A stretch of 64,000 nt of DNA from Clostridiales bacterium (GCA_003524095.1 DOEE01000003.1:124001-188000); one strand, 5' to 3'. Positions 43,053-52,181 are shown, counted from the stretch's first letter. Numbers and translations are program-made. The notes: generated by a model not told the origin, from the letters alone.

Positions 43053-43057
43053 TTGTT

Positions 43058-43085
43058 TTGAAATGTGAATAAAATGTAGTACAAT
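43058..43085 (+). promoter_or_regulatory. Probable promoter of the 43.1 kb operon
   Basis: TTGAAA, 16-base spacer, TACAAT, just after rsmI. Confidence 0.5.
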
Positions 43086-43150
43086 CAGTTTATAAATAAA
43101 TTTAGGATTTGAATATTGATTTTAACTATTCAAATTTATGGGAGAAAACT

Positions 43151-44008
43151 ATGAGATTAGTCAAAAAAATAATTTGGTCTATTGTATCATTATTGCTGTT
43201 GGTGGTATTGGTTGTCGTTGGCGGATATGTGTTTGTAAGAGTTAAATACAAAGTTGACTTGTTTAACACCATTTCCCAACTCAAAACATTAAATGAATCG
43301 GTCGATGAGAACGTTATTGCACCAGATGCTTTTTCAGAATTAAACATGTCTGGAGTCAAAGAACAAACTGATTTGTCGATTGTGGGGTTAGTGACAGTTG
43401 ATGATGAATCAAATTACAGTGTTAATTTAAATTCGTCACTTGGAGAAATGCAAGATATTATCAAACTTAATTATCTTCAGGTTGGTGCTTTGGCGGATAA
43501 TATTTTGCAAAGTCAAATGGGTGGCAAAATTAAGTTTAATAACAAGGATATTGAAATTAAATTAATGCAAGTCAAGTTTGACAATGTTCAAAATGGCGGG
43601 GCAAGATTCAATACTGTATTTAGACTCAATATCACACCTTTCAAAGATGAAATGAAAGGATTTCCTTTTGATTTTCTCAAAAAATATGTTCCTGATACAT
43701 TATATATTTCTTCAACTGTTGATGTTTCCAAAACCACAACACCATTTGAATATGTTATAACTCATGTTAGTCTTACAATCAATAATTTGGACAATGTCAA
43801 AACTCAAGACTTGTTCCATACTCTAGATACATTTTTAAAGTTTGGCTCACAAGAAACATTTAACGAAACTATCGGTAACAAAGTTATGGGAGTTTTGATT
43901 GGAAACGAAAGTGAAACGGGTTTGGCATATAGTCTTAAGCCACTGGGTGCGACTGATTATAAATTTGTAATAATTGACGATATAGAATATTTCACAATTC
44001 AAAAATAA
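43151..44008 (+). CDS. Membrane-anchored extracytoplasmic protein, unknown
   Basis: 285 residues from the ATG after GGGAGAA. One N-terminal membrane segment (about 6-28) is followed by a soluble region rich in beta-strand patterns, with no lipobox. No domain is recognised. It precedes an ABC exporter by 11 bases, so it may be co-expressed with it. There is no sign that it is a substrate-binding lipoprotein. Confidence 0.65.
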   Translation: MRLVKKIIWSIVSLLLLVVLVVVGGYVFVRVKYKVDLFNTISQLKTLNESVDENVIAPDAFSELNMSGVKEQTDLSIVGLVTVDDESNYSVNLNSSLGEMQDIIKLNYLQVGALADNILQSQMGGKIKFNNKDIEIKLMQVKFDNVQNGGARFNTVFRLNITPFKDEMKGFPFDFLKKYVPDTLYISSTVDVSKTTTPFEYVITHVSLTINNLDNVKTQDLFHTLDTFLKFGSQETFNETIGNKVMGVLIGNESETGLAYSLKPLGATDYKFVIIDDIEYFTIQK

Positions 44009-44019
44009 AGGATACGAAA

Positions 44020-44931
44020 TTGGAAAAAATTATTGAAATTAATAATTTGAGTAAGTCCTACGACAAAATAAAAGCGGTAGATAATATATCTTTTAGAGTA
44101 GACAAGGGGGAGTTTTTTGCCTTTCTTGGCGTAAACGGAGCGGGCAAAAGTACAACGATTTCCATAATGACAGGAACTTTGAAAAAAGACGAAGGCGAAG
44201 TTAAAATTTCAGGCTACGATTTGAACAAAGACTTAGAAAAAATATCTTCGATAATTGGTGTGGTTTTTCAAAACTCAGTTCTCGACGGAGTGCTAACTGT
44301 CAAAGACAATTTGTATTCAAGGGCTTCTTTGTATGGAATGTTTGGAACTGTTGCAAAACAAAGAATTGATTATTTGTCCAAAGTTTTAGGGTTTGAGAAT
44401 TTACTTAACAAAACGGTTAATAAGTTGTCTGGTGGGCAAAGACGAAGAATTGATGTAGCAAGGGCGTTACTTCATAGCCCAAAGATTTTGATACTTGACG
44501 AACCTACAACTGGTCTTGACCCACAAACTCGAAAGATGCTTTGGAACGTAATAGATACTTTGCGGAAAAAAGAGAAAATGACAGTCTTTTTGACCACGCA
44601 TTATATGGAAGAAACAAGTGATGCAGACTATGTAGTTATATTGGATAATGGGAAGATTTCGGCAGAAGGAACACCACACGAACTTAAAAATAAATATACG
44701 AAAGATTTTGTAACAGTGTATCATAAAGACGAAAAGGAAATCAAAAAATTAGGGCTTAATTATGAGATTTTGCCAGATGCAATTAGAATATCTGTCGAAA
44801 ATACATCTCAAGCAAAAGAACTAATAATATCAAACCCCGAACTTTTTGATGATTTTGAGATTACTAAGGGGAAAATGGATGATGTTTTCTTGAGTGTAAC
44901 TGGCAAAAAACTTGAAGGAGAAACTTTATGA
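44020..44931 (+). CDS. ABC transporter ATP-binding protein (DrrA/CcmA type)
   Basis: 303 residues. Walker A GVNGAGKST, signature LSGGQRRRID and Walker B ILILDEPTTGLDP are intact, and the C-terminal extension fits drug- or polyketide-exporter ATPases. The start is TTG after AAAGGA. Its stop overlaps the start of the permease gene by 4 bases. The pair should form a homodimeric ATPase with a dimeric permease. The exported compound is unknown. Confidence 0.92.
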   Translation: MEKIIEINNLSKSYDKIKAVDNISFRVDKGEFFAFLGVNGAGKSTTISIMTGTLKKDEGEVKISGYDLNKDLEKISSIIGVVFQNSVLDGVLTVKDNLYSRASLYGMFGTVAKQRIDYLSKVLGFENLLNKTVNKLSGGQRRRIDVARALLHSPKILILDEPTTGLDPQTRKMLWNVIDTLRKKEKMTVFLTTHYMEETSDADYVVILDNGKISAEGTPHELKNKYTKDFVTVYHKDEKEIKKLGLNYEILPDAIRISVENTSQAKELIISNPELFDDFEITKGKMDDVFLSVTGKKLEGETL

Positions 44932-45830
44932 AAACATTTAATATTTTGACCAAGCGTAACATAAAAGTATTTTTCAAAGACAAAGGAATGTTCTTTACAT
45001 CGCTTATTACTCCAATTATTTTGCTTGTTTTGTATGTAACATTCCTTGCAAAGATTTACAAAGAAAGTTTTGTTGGAAGTTTGCCAGAAGAAATGACTGT
45101 TCCGACAAGTTTAATTGACGGAACTGTAGGTGCTCAGTTATTTTCATCTTTGCTTGCAGTTGTTTGTGTTACGGTTGCATTCTGTTCAAATCTACTTATG
45201 GTTCAAGACAAAATAAGTGGTGCTCAAAAAGATTTTTATGTAACTCCAGTTAAAAAATACAAACTCGCATTGTCTTATTATGTAGGGTCGCTTCTTACAA
45301 CTTTGATTATCTGTTTTGTTGCCACTCTTGCGTGTTTTGTATACATGGCTATAGTGGGTTGGTATTTGAGTTTTGTAGATGTGCTTTTGATATTTTTGGA
45401 TGTAGTGCTTCTAACAATGTTTGGTGTTGCATTATCTTCTATTATAAATATATTTCTAAGTACTAACGGACAGGCTTCGGCTGTAGGAACAATAGTTTCG
45501 GCGGGTTATGGCTTTATATGTGGTGCGTATATGCCAATATCTCAATTTGGAGTAGGGCTTCAAAGATTTTTTATGTTTTTGCCGGGAACTTATGGGACAG
45601 CATTAATTAGAAATCACTCACTAAGTGGTGTTTATAGAGAAATGTCAAATCAAGGCTTTCCAGCCGAAGTAATCGAAGGAATCAAAGATAGTATTGATTG
45701 CAACTTATACTTTTTTGGAAACAAAGTTTCAACTGGCACTATGTATGGAGTGCTTATAGGCTCAATTGCAGTTCTAATTGGGGTTTATGTTCTAATAATG
45801 TATTTGCGTTCAAAAAAGGCTAGGGGATAA
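44928..45830 (+). CDS. ABC-2 type permease
   Basis: 300 residues with six membrane helices: one near residue 20, then a large outside loop, then five in the C-terminal two-thirds. The GAYMPISQFGVGLQRFFMFLPGTYG segment (shortened form: PISQFGVGLQ) is typical of ABC-2 permeases of the DrrB group. It overlaps the ATPase gene by 4 bases and ends at a strong terminator. Confidence 0.9.
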   Translation: MKTFNILTKRNIKVFFKDKGMFFTSLITPIILLVLYVTFLAKIYKESFVGSLPEEMTVPTSLIDGTVGAQLFSSLLAVVCVTVAFCSNLLMVQDKISGAQKDFYVTPVKKYKLALSYYVGSLLTTLIICFVATLACFVYMAIVGWYLSFVDVLLIFLDVVLLTMFGVALSSIINIFLSTNGQASAVGTIVSAGYGFICGAYMPISQFGVGLQRFFMFLPGTYGTALIRNHSLSGVYREMSNQGFPAEVIEGIKDSIDCNLYFFGNKVSTGTMYGVLIGSIAVLIGVYVLIMYLRSKKARG

Positions 45831-45831
45831 C

Positions 45832-45862
45832 AAAAAATGAAGTGAAATTCACTTCATTTTTT
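45832..45862. terminator. Bidirectional terminator
   Basis: AAAAAATGAAGTG pairs with CACTTCATTTTTT, serving the ABC operon and the convergent PAP2-DgkA gene. Confidence 0.9.
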
Positions 45863-45866
45863 GTTG

Positions 45867-46907
45867 CTAAAATAGAACTGGAATTTTGGGAATAAATATA
45901 ACCCCAGCGACTATCACAGAACATATTGACATCATAAGGACAGCACCGGCAGCAATATCTTTGACTTTTCGGATTTTATCGTCCTTTTCAAGTGTGATTT
46001 TGTCACATAGGTTTTCAATGGACGTGTTGACCATTTCGAGACACATCACCAAAAAACAAGTTATAACTAGTATTGCCCATTCGGCAAATGTACATCTTAA
46101 GAATACTGCAAATGTTATTACTAACATGCTAGCAGAGAATTGGACAAGCAAGTTGTTTTCGTCCTGAATACTTTCGACAATACCCCTAAAAGCATATTTG
46201 AATCCGCCAAAGAAACTATGCTTTTTGTACTCGGTGGCGGGTTCGCTATATAGGAATGAATTGCGATCCAAAATACTAGTAAATACAATCATATACACTA
46301 TTGTTATACATATTCCACCAATAACATCGGATAGATAATGTACACCCAAATAAACTCTGCTAAAGCATACAAGTCCCATAAAGAATGCAATTGTTATAGT
46401 GGATAGAATTTTTGTTGACCTTTTTGTTTCGGTTGATTTGAAAAGCAAATAAATAAAAAAACCATAAAATGCAATAGCAAACATAGCATGTCCACTTGGA
46501 AAACTGTAACCGGGTTCATATATTAGTCTCTGTGTTATGTCTGGTCTATCTCGTCTGATAATGTATTTTAGTGAAAGATTAAGTAAGGCAGTCAAACCCA
46601 TGTTTAAAAACATTGCAAAGATATATTGTTTGTTAATTTTTCGGGTAAATAACAAACATATTGCAATTATTCCCATGATGAATGGATTGCATAAATTCGT
46701 AATAATCTTAAAAAGAATGGTTAGTGGAGTACATCTAATATCTAGTACGAAATCATAAAGCAAAGTGTCGGTTTTGTAAATTATGTTGTCTGTATTATCG
46801 TTTCCAATATCTTGACCAAGGATTATAAAACAAACAAGTAGTCCAAGCATTATAATTGCTGTGACTATGTTTAAAAAAAATCGTTTTTTATCTTTAATTT
46901 TTTGCAT
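45867..46907 (-). CDS. PAP2 phosphatase-DgkA (undecaprenol kinase) fusion
   Basis: 346 residues. The N-terminal half is a PAP2 phosphatase with KYIIRRDRP, PSGH and SRVYLGVHYLSD, which would dephosphorylate a lipid phosphate. The C-terminal half is a DgkA-type lipid kinase with VNTSIENLCDKI and KDIAAGAVL. Opposite activities in one protein suggest control of the undecaprenyl phosphate or diacylglycerol pool. The ATG at 46907 follows AAGGA; a TTG at 46928 overlaps the upstream gene. It shares a transcript with the RluA gene. Confidence 0.9.
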   Translation of the reverse strand: MQKIKDKKRFFLNIVTAIIMLGLLVCFIILGQDIGNDNTDNIIYKTDTLLYDFVLDIRCTPLTILFKIITNLCNPFIMGIIAICLLFTRKINKQYIFAMFLNMGLTALLNLSLKYIIRRDRPDITQRLIYEPGYSFPSGHAMFAIAFYGFFIYLLFKSTETKRSTKILSTITIAFFMGLVCFSRVYLGVHYLSDVIGGICITIVYMIVFTSILDRNSFLYSEPATEYKKHSFFGGFKYAFRGIVESIQDENNLLVQFSASMLVITFAVFLRCTFAEWAILVITCFLVMCLEMVNTSIENLCDKITLEKDDKIRKVKDIAAGAVLMMSICSVIVAGVIFIPKIPVLF

Positions 46908-46911
46908 AACT

Positions 46912-47760
46912 TTAATCCTTATTTTCAATTAGTTTTGTCCAAGAAGGCTCAATTTCAAAGTGTAATTTATTTAGATAACTAAGACTTCCAGTTATATCAA
47001 AATCCAATTTTGTCGATGTTAAAAAGTAACCGGGGTATTTGAGTTCTGAAGATTTCTTTCCATACTTTGAATCGTTAACTATTGGAAACTTGAGATAACT
47101 TAAGTGTGCTCTGATTTGATGTGTTTTTCCAGTGTGAAGTTTGATTTCAAGCAATGTATATTTTGGATACATTTGAATGACTTTGAATTCGGTTATAATT
47201 TTCTTAAATCCTTCATTTGGGGTGGCGGAAATTTCAACTTTGGATTTTTTAGCGTCTTTTTTTAAATACGCAGTTTTGATTCCCGCATTATCAAAAGTCC
47301 CTTCCACCAAAGCCATATAAGTTTTGTGAATTTCACCATTTTCCAAGGCTTTTTCGAGTAGTTTGGTTGTGTCTAAATTTTTTGAAAGTACCAAAAGCCC
47401 TTCGGTTAGTCTATCTAGTCTATGAACGACTTTGGCATTTTTGCTTGCAAATATTTCTTCGAGTGAATAAGTATTGTTTGAACTTTTGTCTCTAGTAGCA
47501 CATTCAAGACCGCAAGGCTTGTTTACAATTAATATATTTTCGTCTTCATAGATAATTTGAACATTTGGCATTGATGTATTTTTGACAAAAACATCTATTT
47601 CGTCACCAGGATACACGTCTATATTTTGTTTTGTGCGCTTTCCATTTACTTTGACATCGCCATTCCGCATGCTTTTTTGTGCAGAGCCAAAACTTAGTCC
47701 TTGAACATTGTGTATCAAAAACTTGATTAGTTTTTCACGTGTTTTGCAAGTAAGTTTCAT
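46912..47760 (-). CDS. RluA-family pseudouridine synthase
   Basis: 282 residues from the ATG after AAGGATAAC. The N-terminal S4 RNA-binding domain (KFLIHNVQGLSFGSAQKSM, NGDVKVNGKR) is followed by the catalytic VHRLDRLTEGLLVL with the active Asp, and a C-terminal KTHQIRAHLSYL motif. It isomerises uridine in rRNA or tRNA; the target position cannot be assigned. The PAP2-DgkA gene starts directly downstream. Confidence 0.93.
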   Translation of the reverse strand: MKLTCKTREKLIKFLIHNVQGLSFGSAQKSMRNGDVKVNGKRTKQNIDVYPGDEIDVFVKNTSMPNVQIIYEDENILIVNKPCGLECATRDKSSNNTYSLEEIFASKNAKVVHRLDRLTEGLLVLSKNLDTTKLLEKALENGEIHKTYMALVEGTFDNAGIKTAYLKKDAKKSKVEISATPNEGFKKIITEFKVIQMYPKYTLLEIKLHTGKTHQIRAHLSYLKFPIVNDSKYGKKSSELKYPGYFLTSTKLDFDITGSLSYLNKLHFEIEPSWTKLIENKD

Positions 47761-47830
47761 AAAGTTATCCTTCAAATACATTAATTTACTTGTATTTTAG
47801 CACAAGTTTAATATTTTTCAAATTATCTTT

Positions 47831-47859
47831 TTGTAAATTTGCTAGTATTTTGGTATAAA
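47831..47859 (+). promoter_or_regulatory. SigA promoter of sufC
   Basis: TTGTAA, 17-base spacer, TATAAA. Confidence 0.65.
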
Positions 47860-47902
47860 ATAATGTATAATTTACTTATGAAAAGTTTACTTAGGAGTAA
47901 AA

Positions 47903-48631
47903 ATGTTAAAATTAGATAATGTATGTTATGCTGTCGAAGAAGACGGAAAACAAAAGTTCATACTCAAAAATATAAATTTTGAAATTGGAGACAACGAAAC
48001 AATAGTCATAACTGGGCATAATGGGAGTGGCAAAAGTACTCTTATGAAAATCATTATGGGAATTGTTCCAGTGACATCGGGGAAAATTTATTTTAATGGC
48101 GTTAATATTACTGACATGACGATAACTGATAGGGCAAAACTTGGAATTGCTTATTCGTTTCAAACACCAGTTAGGTTCAAAGGTCTTAAAGTTAAGGATT
48201 TGTTGATAACTGCTCAAAAAACGAATACAAAACTAATGGAAGTTTGCAATTATTTGAGTCGTGTCGGATTGTGTGCGAGAAACTATATAGATAGACCGCT
48301 TGATGATAGTTTGTCTGGCGGAGAACTCAAAAGAATAGAGATTGCAACAACTCTTGCAAGGGGCGCTAGACTTAATATGTTTGATGAACCCGAAGCGGGA
48401 ATAGATTTGTGGAGTTTTGACGGATTAATTTCGGCTTTTAACGAAAACAAAGCAAAGAATAATTGTTCAAATATAATTATATCGCATCAAGAAAAAATCT
48501 TGGGGATTGCGGATAGAATTATTGTAATGGATAGTTCAAAAATAACTATGATGGGCAAAAGAGATGAAATAATGCCAAGCATCAAGTCAAGCAAAGTTTG
48601 TAGTAGATTGCAGGGAGAAGATTATGAATAA
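47903..48631 (+). CDS. sufC: SufC-type Fe-S assembly ATPase
   Basis: 242 residues. ABC ATPase with Walker A GHNGSGKST, signature LSGGELKRIEIA and Walker B FDEPEAGIDLW, where the DEPEAGID form is typical of SufC. It powers the scaffold complex for iron-sulfur cluster assembly. A TTAGGAG site precedes the ATG. The SufB/D gene overlaps it by 8 bases, and no sufS, sufU or sufD follows. Confidence 0.9.
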   Translation: MLKLDNVCYAVEEDGKQKFILKNINFEIGDNETIVITGHNGSGKSTLMKIIMGIVPVTSGKIYFNGVNITDMTITDRAKLGIAYSFQTPVRFKGLKVKDLLITAQKTNTKLMEVCNYLSRVGLCARNYIDRPLDDSLSGGELKRIEIATTLARGARLNMFDEPEAGIDLWSFDGLISAFNENKAKNNCSNIIISHQEKILGIADRIIVMDSSKITMMGKRDEIMPSIKSSKVCSRLQGEDYE

Positions 48632-49538
48632 GATAGAAAAAGATTTACTTTTGGCTGTTGCTGACTTGCATCAAATCCCAAGCGGAGCATACAACTTAAG
48701 AGAAAACGGAAAGCCGGTAGATAGACATAGTTCTTCCAACATTGATATCGTTCCAAAGAAAGACAAAAGCGGAATAGATATAATCATTAAGCCAAATACA
48801 ATTAACGAGTCGGTGCATATCCCAGTTATAATTACTGAGAGTGGAATCAAAGATTTGGTTTATAATGATTTTTATGTTGGAGAAAATTCGGACGTATTGA
48901 TTGTTGCTGGATGTGGGATACATAATCCAGACACAAAAACTAGCGAACATAACGGAATACATACCTTTCATCTTTCCAAAAATTCCAAAGTTAGATATGT
49001 CGAAAAACATTTGGGTGTTGGTCAAAAAGGTGACAAAATACTCAATCCAGTAACCGAAGTTTTTATGGATGAGAATTCGTATATGCTTATGGAAACAACT
49101 CAACTTGGCGGGGTTTCGAGTTCTATTAGAACTACTAGTGGCGTTTTGAAAGATAATGCCAAACTTGTAATCAAGGAAAAAATCTTAACTAACGAAAAAC
49201 AAGTTGCCAAGACCAATTTTGATGTCAAACTTGAAGGCAAAAACAGTTCGTGTGAAGTCATTTCAAGAAGTGTAACAAGAGATGAGAGTTTTCAAGAATT
49301 TAAGAGTAAACTTGTAGGTCTAAATGAGTGTTTTGGACATGTTGAGTGTGACGGAATTTTGCTTGATAAATCTAGGATTATATCAACTCCCGAAATTGTA
49401 GCCGAATGTGTTGATGCAACACTTGTGCATGAAGCGGCAATTGGCAAAATTGCTGGCGACCAAGTTGTCAAACTTATGACATTGGGTCTTACTGAAAAAG
49501 AAGCGGAAGACTTAATTATTCAAGGATTTTTGTCCTAA
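48624..49538 (+). CDS. SufB/SufD-family scaffold protein
   Basis: 304 residues. The right-handed beta-helix core is recognisable (HTFHLSKNSKVRYVEKHLGV, DECFGH-like GLNECFGHVECDGIL, HEAAIGKIAGDQVVKLMTLG). It is shorter than SufB (about 465), like the compact SufB of minimal SufBC systems in Clostridia and archaea. It would form the scaffold with SufC. It starts within sufC with a GGAGAAG site. Confidence 0.85.
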   Translation: MNKIEKDLLLAVADLHQIPSGAYNLRENGKPVDRHSSSNIDIVPKKDKSGIDIIIKPNTINESVHIPVIITESGIKDLVYNDFYVGENSDVLIVAGCGIHNPDTKTSEHNGIHTFHLSKNSKVRYVEKHLGVGQKGDKILNPVTEVFMDENSYMLMETTQLGGVSSSIRTTSGVLKDNAKLVIKEKILTNEKQVAKTNFDVKLEGKNSSCEVISRSVTRDESFQEFKSKLVGLNECFGHVECDGILLDKSRIISTPEIVAECVDATLVHEAAIGKIAGDQVVKLMTLGLTEKEAEDLIIQGFLS

Positions 49539-49548
49539 AATATCTCTA

Positions 49549-49577
49549 TTGACAAAAAAACTAATTTTTGTTAAAAT
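49549..49577 (+). promoter_or_regulatory. SigA promoter of the 49.6 kb gene
   Basis: Perfect TTGACA, 17-base spacer, TAAAAT, directly after the SufB/D gene. Confidence 0.8.
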
Positions 49578-49607
49578 ATAGTATAATCAAATTATGGGGA
49601 GAAATTT

Positions 49608-50210
49608 ATGGAACAATTATTTAATGTAGAAAATCTAAATTCTTTTTTGAGTAGTGCTGGATATACTTGGAGTGGAAATGCTGTATTAACTCCAGTTAGA
49701 ACAAGTCATTTGGCTGACCCTAGAGTAGTTAATTCTGATGAATATTTAAGCGAAAAAGATATTGATACAATTAATTCAAATATGCAAAATGATATTGAAA
49801 CTACAATTTATCTAAGCCTAAAGAAAAATGGCGAGAAAAAAGTTTTGAGTGATGCTTGTGTTATGTTTGATAGTTACAACTTTAAACTTTTGACAAGTGC
49901 TCAAGCAGTTTTGATTGACGAAATGGTCAGAAAGAATAAGTCAAATAGTGTACTTAATTTGAGTTCTAAATGGAAAAAATTCAATACTAGACATCAAGAA
50001 GGCGAATACTATTCTCAAAAACTAGCAGAACGTGAAGTAGCAAAATTGTATGCTGAAAAAGATAGAATTTCATCTGACATTGAAAAATCTCTAGGAGAGT
50101 TGACAAAAGCTAAAAATAAATGTAAAATGCTTGAATCAAAATATAGAGATGTGTGTGGAAAAATTGAAGAGTTGACTGGAGACCCTAATAACAACGACTT
50201 TGAAAGATAA
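49608..50210 (+). CDS. Hypothetical protein with C-terminal coiled coil
   Basis: 200 residues, soluble. GGGGAG precedes the ATG. The first half has no recognised domain; residues about 140-190 form a heptad-like, Lys/Glu-rich coiled coil (LYAEKDRISSDIEKSLGELT). It has a strong promoter and a strong terminator of its own, so it is expressed independently of the suf genes. Confidence 0.65.
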   Translation: MEQLFNVENLNSFLSSAGYTWSGNAVLTPVRTSHLADPRVVNSDEYLSEKDIDTINSNMQNDIETTIYLSLKKNGEKKVLSDACVMFDSYNFKLLTSAQAVLIDEMVRKNKSNSVLNLSSKWKKFNTRHQEGEYYSQKLAEREVAKLYAEKDRISSDIEKSLGELTKAKNKCKMLESKYRDVCGKIEELTGDPNNNDFER

Positions 50211-50217
50211 GTATAAG

Positions 50218-50252
50218 AAAAAAGTAATTGAAATTAATTCAATTACTTTTTT
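50218..50252 (+). terminator. Rho-independent terminator
   Basis: Perfect 15-pair stem AAAAAAGTAATTGAA with TTCAATTACTTTTTT around ATTAA. Confidence 0.9.
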
Positions 50253-50409
50253 TTGTGCCTATATTAATTTAAGTTCCAAAATTATAGATAATCTTTCAAA
50301 TAATTATCTGTTTTTAATTTGTCTAACCGGTTTTTAAGTCAAAAACGTTTAATTATGTAATCATATCATCATCATAACTTTTCAAATAAAAAATTTCAAA
50401 AATAAACTC

Positions 50410-50516
50410 AAAATCTATTTGGTGGTTTGCGGGGAAGACGCAGGGGAAAATTTGAGAACTCTGCGTTAAGCACAGTGGGGCAAATTTTTCACGAATACTC
50501 ACACCGCAGACATAAG
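50410..50516 (-). ncRNA. Candidate structured RNA in a GC-rich island
   Basis: The 350-base gap between convergent gene ends contains a GC-rich stretch standing out from AT-rich flanks. On the minus strand a promoter-like TTATCA, 18-base spacer, TATACT at 50523-50552 points into it. The RNA would close with CTGCGG-type pairing (50504-50510 with 50426-50432), enclose an asymmetric bubble, and carry an apical stem of GAAAAATTTG with CAAATTTTC. It resembles 6S RNA in overall shape only. No terminator is obvious; the strand is not certain. Confidence 0.4.
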
Positions 50517-50602
50517 CCAATTAGTATAATAATATTGGTTTTATGCTGATAATTAATAAATTAAACACATTAATATAATGATACTTAATTGCTACTATAT
50601 AA

Positions 50603-51634
50603 TTAATTAACCATTACATTTTCGCCAGTATCTGCATCTTGATACATCACCCAATAACCATTTTCATAAGGATTGGTTGCATCGCTTGGAAGCCATTGGC
50701 TATAATTTTTGAGTTCTCTTGGTGGTTCGCTATAATATGAACCGGGAACACCATAACATATGTATTTAATGTCGTTGTCTAAGTATATAATTCCAACTAC
50801 ATAGTTTCTATCATTATCTTCGTCTGTAATTTTGACCCAACGACTATTTTCAACCAGATTTTGAAGTCCTATTTCTCTAGGATATTTATCAAAGAGTTCT
50901 TCGAGTTGGTCGGCAATCATGCTATAGAACTTGTGTTCTTTGGAGTTTTCATTTGGAATTTTGTTTAGTTCGCTGTCTATTTGTCTATTTATCTCGTCGT
51001 CCGAGTTTTCAAATAAGTCTGCCATGCTGGCAGTTTGGGCTACTTCGTGTGAGTCTTTTGGTATTTTTGACATAATCTCAGTATCCATGGAAAGTTGCTC
51101 AGTATAATCCGTCGTTTTTCCCATAATTTTTGAAAATGCTTGTTCGTTTAAATTTTGTTGTGAACTGTTTTCCAAATTGGTTTTTTGAATATTTGGAATT
51201 ATTTCTTGATTATCTAATTGTGCAGTACTTGGTTTTTTTGACGAACAATTTGACGGAAAACTCAAGTTTTCAATACTTGCTTTCATTTTACTTACAATTT
51301 GAGTTTTGTAATTTTCACTTTTTTCGCTTCCCCAAATAATTGGGCTAATACTTGTGTCTGTAACATTCATAAGTACGCACCCAACACTCTTTTCCAAATC
51401 CAAGTTTTGGTTTAAAATAAAATTATATACATTGTCGTTAAACTTGATGTTTTGTTTGATAATTTTGTCGCCTGATTTTAGTCCTAATACAAGGTTTTGT
51501 AATTTGTCATCAAAATTAAACGACTTGAGTGTACAAAATATCCCGCTCCCTTTTTTTTCGAGAGTTAGAGTAGCCATTCCTTTGACTTTGTTTTCTTTGT
51601 TAGAAAGAAATACAGTTTTTTTGAAAGTACTCAT
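50603..51634 (-). CDS. Conserved-looking hypothetical protein, two-domain
   Basis: 343 residues, soluble, AAAGGTGG before the ATG. Residues 1-120 form a beta-rich domain (KGMATLTLEKKGSGIFCTLK) that I have seen in uncharacterised clostridial proteins. A Ser/Asn-rich linker follows, then a C-terminal domain of about 115 residues with WVKITDEDNDRNYVVGIIYL and a WLPSDATNPYENGYWV end. No function is known for this arrangement. Confidence 0.7.
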   Translation of the reverse strand: MSTFKKTVFLSNKENKVKGMATLTLEKKGSGIFCTLKSFNFDDKLQNLVLGLKSGDKIIKQNIKFNDNVYNFILNQNLDLEKSVGCVLMNVTDTSISPIIWGSEKSENYKTQIVSKMKASIENLSFPSNCSSKKPSTAQLDNQEIIPNIQKTNLENSSQQNLNEQAFSKIMGKTTDYTEQLSMDTEIMSKIPKDSHEVAQTASMADLFENSDDEINRQIDSELNKIPNENSKEHKFYSMIADQLEELFDKYPREIGLQNLVENSRWVKITDEDNDRNYVVGIIYLDNDIKYICYGVPGSYYSEPPRELKNYSQWLPSDATNPYENGYWVMYQDADTGENVMVN

Positions 51635-51922
51635 AATATACCACCTTTATTTTACTAATTAGTATATATGAATTTGACTTCTTTTTTTGTTAAAACTCCC
51701 CATGAATTCTGTAGTGTTTGTTACATTTTTGTTGAATTTTGGCATATCTCAAATTTATTGGTACAAAAATAAATAAATTAAGGCGTTAGAGAATTTAAAC
51801 TAAGACTCATAAAATTAACTATTAAGTTCATTTGAGTACTTTGGCAATATGGTAGTTGAAGTTTATTAAATAAGTTTCAAAATATAATATCCAAAAAATA
51901 TTAAAACTTATTCAAAATTTGA

Positions 51923-51951
51923 TTGACCAATCAAGTTTCATTTGATATACT
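51923..51951 (+). promoter_or_regulatory. SigA promoter of an orphan small RNA
   Basis: TTGACC, 17-base spacer, TATACT, with no coding region between it and a strong terminator. Confidence 0.75.
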
Positions 51952-51957
51952 TATTAT

Positions 51958-52046
51958 GCTAGTACGAAAGTATTAGTTTATTTTTTATAAATAACTCCTT
52001 TTTATTGCTACTATGGGGACTAACTCACCCCTAGTAGCGCTTTTTT
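51958..52046 (+). ncRNA. Candidate small RNA of about 89 bases
   Basis: Begins at the predicted start with a 7-pair hairpin capped by a GAAA tetraloop (51959-51976), followed by a weak AT hairpin (51978-51994), an unpaired CTCCTTTTT at 51995-52003 complementary to Shine-Dalgarno sequences, and a terminator hairpin (GCTACTATGGGG with CCCCTAGTAGC, 52007-52038) plus six T. Both neighbouring genes are on the other strand. It fits a C-rich regulatory RNA that blocks ribosome binding sites. Confidence 0.65.
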
Positions 52047-52181
52047 GTATAAAGACTTTCAAATGTTTAATTTAATACTCAAAAAGAAGGTTGTCCACAA
52101 GTAACCTGTGTAGACATGGTCAATGTATTTGAAGAATTAGAAAAACAAGCACAAAATCGTCAAAATGATATAAGTCAGGGG

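Noticed and set aside
52091..52100. TTGTCCACAA resembling a DnaA box
   Set aside because: A single one-mismatch site with no dnaA, dnaN or box cluster nearby; not an origin.
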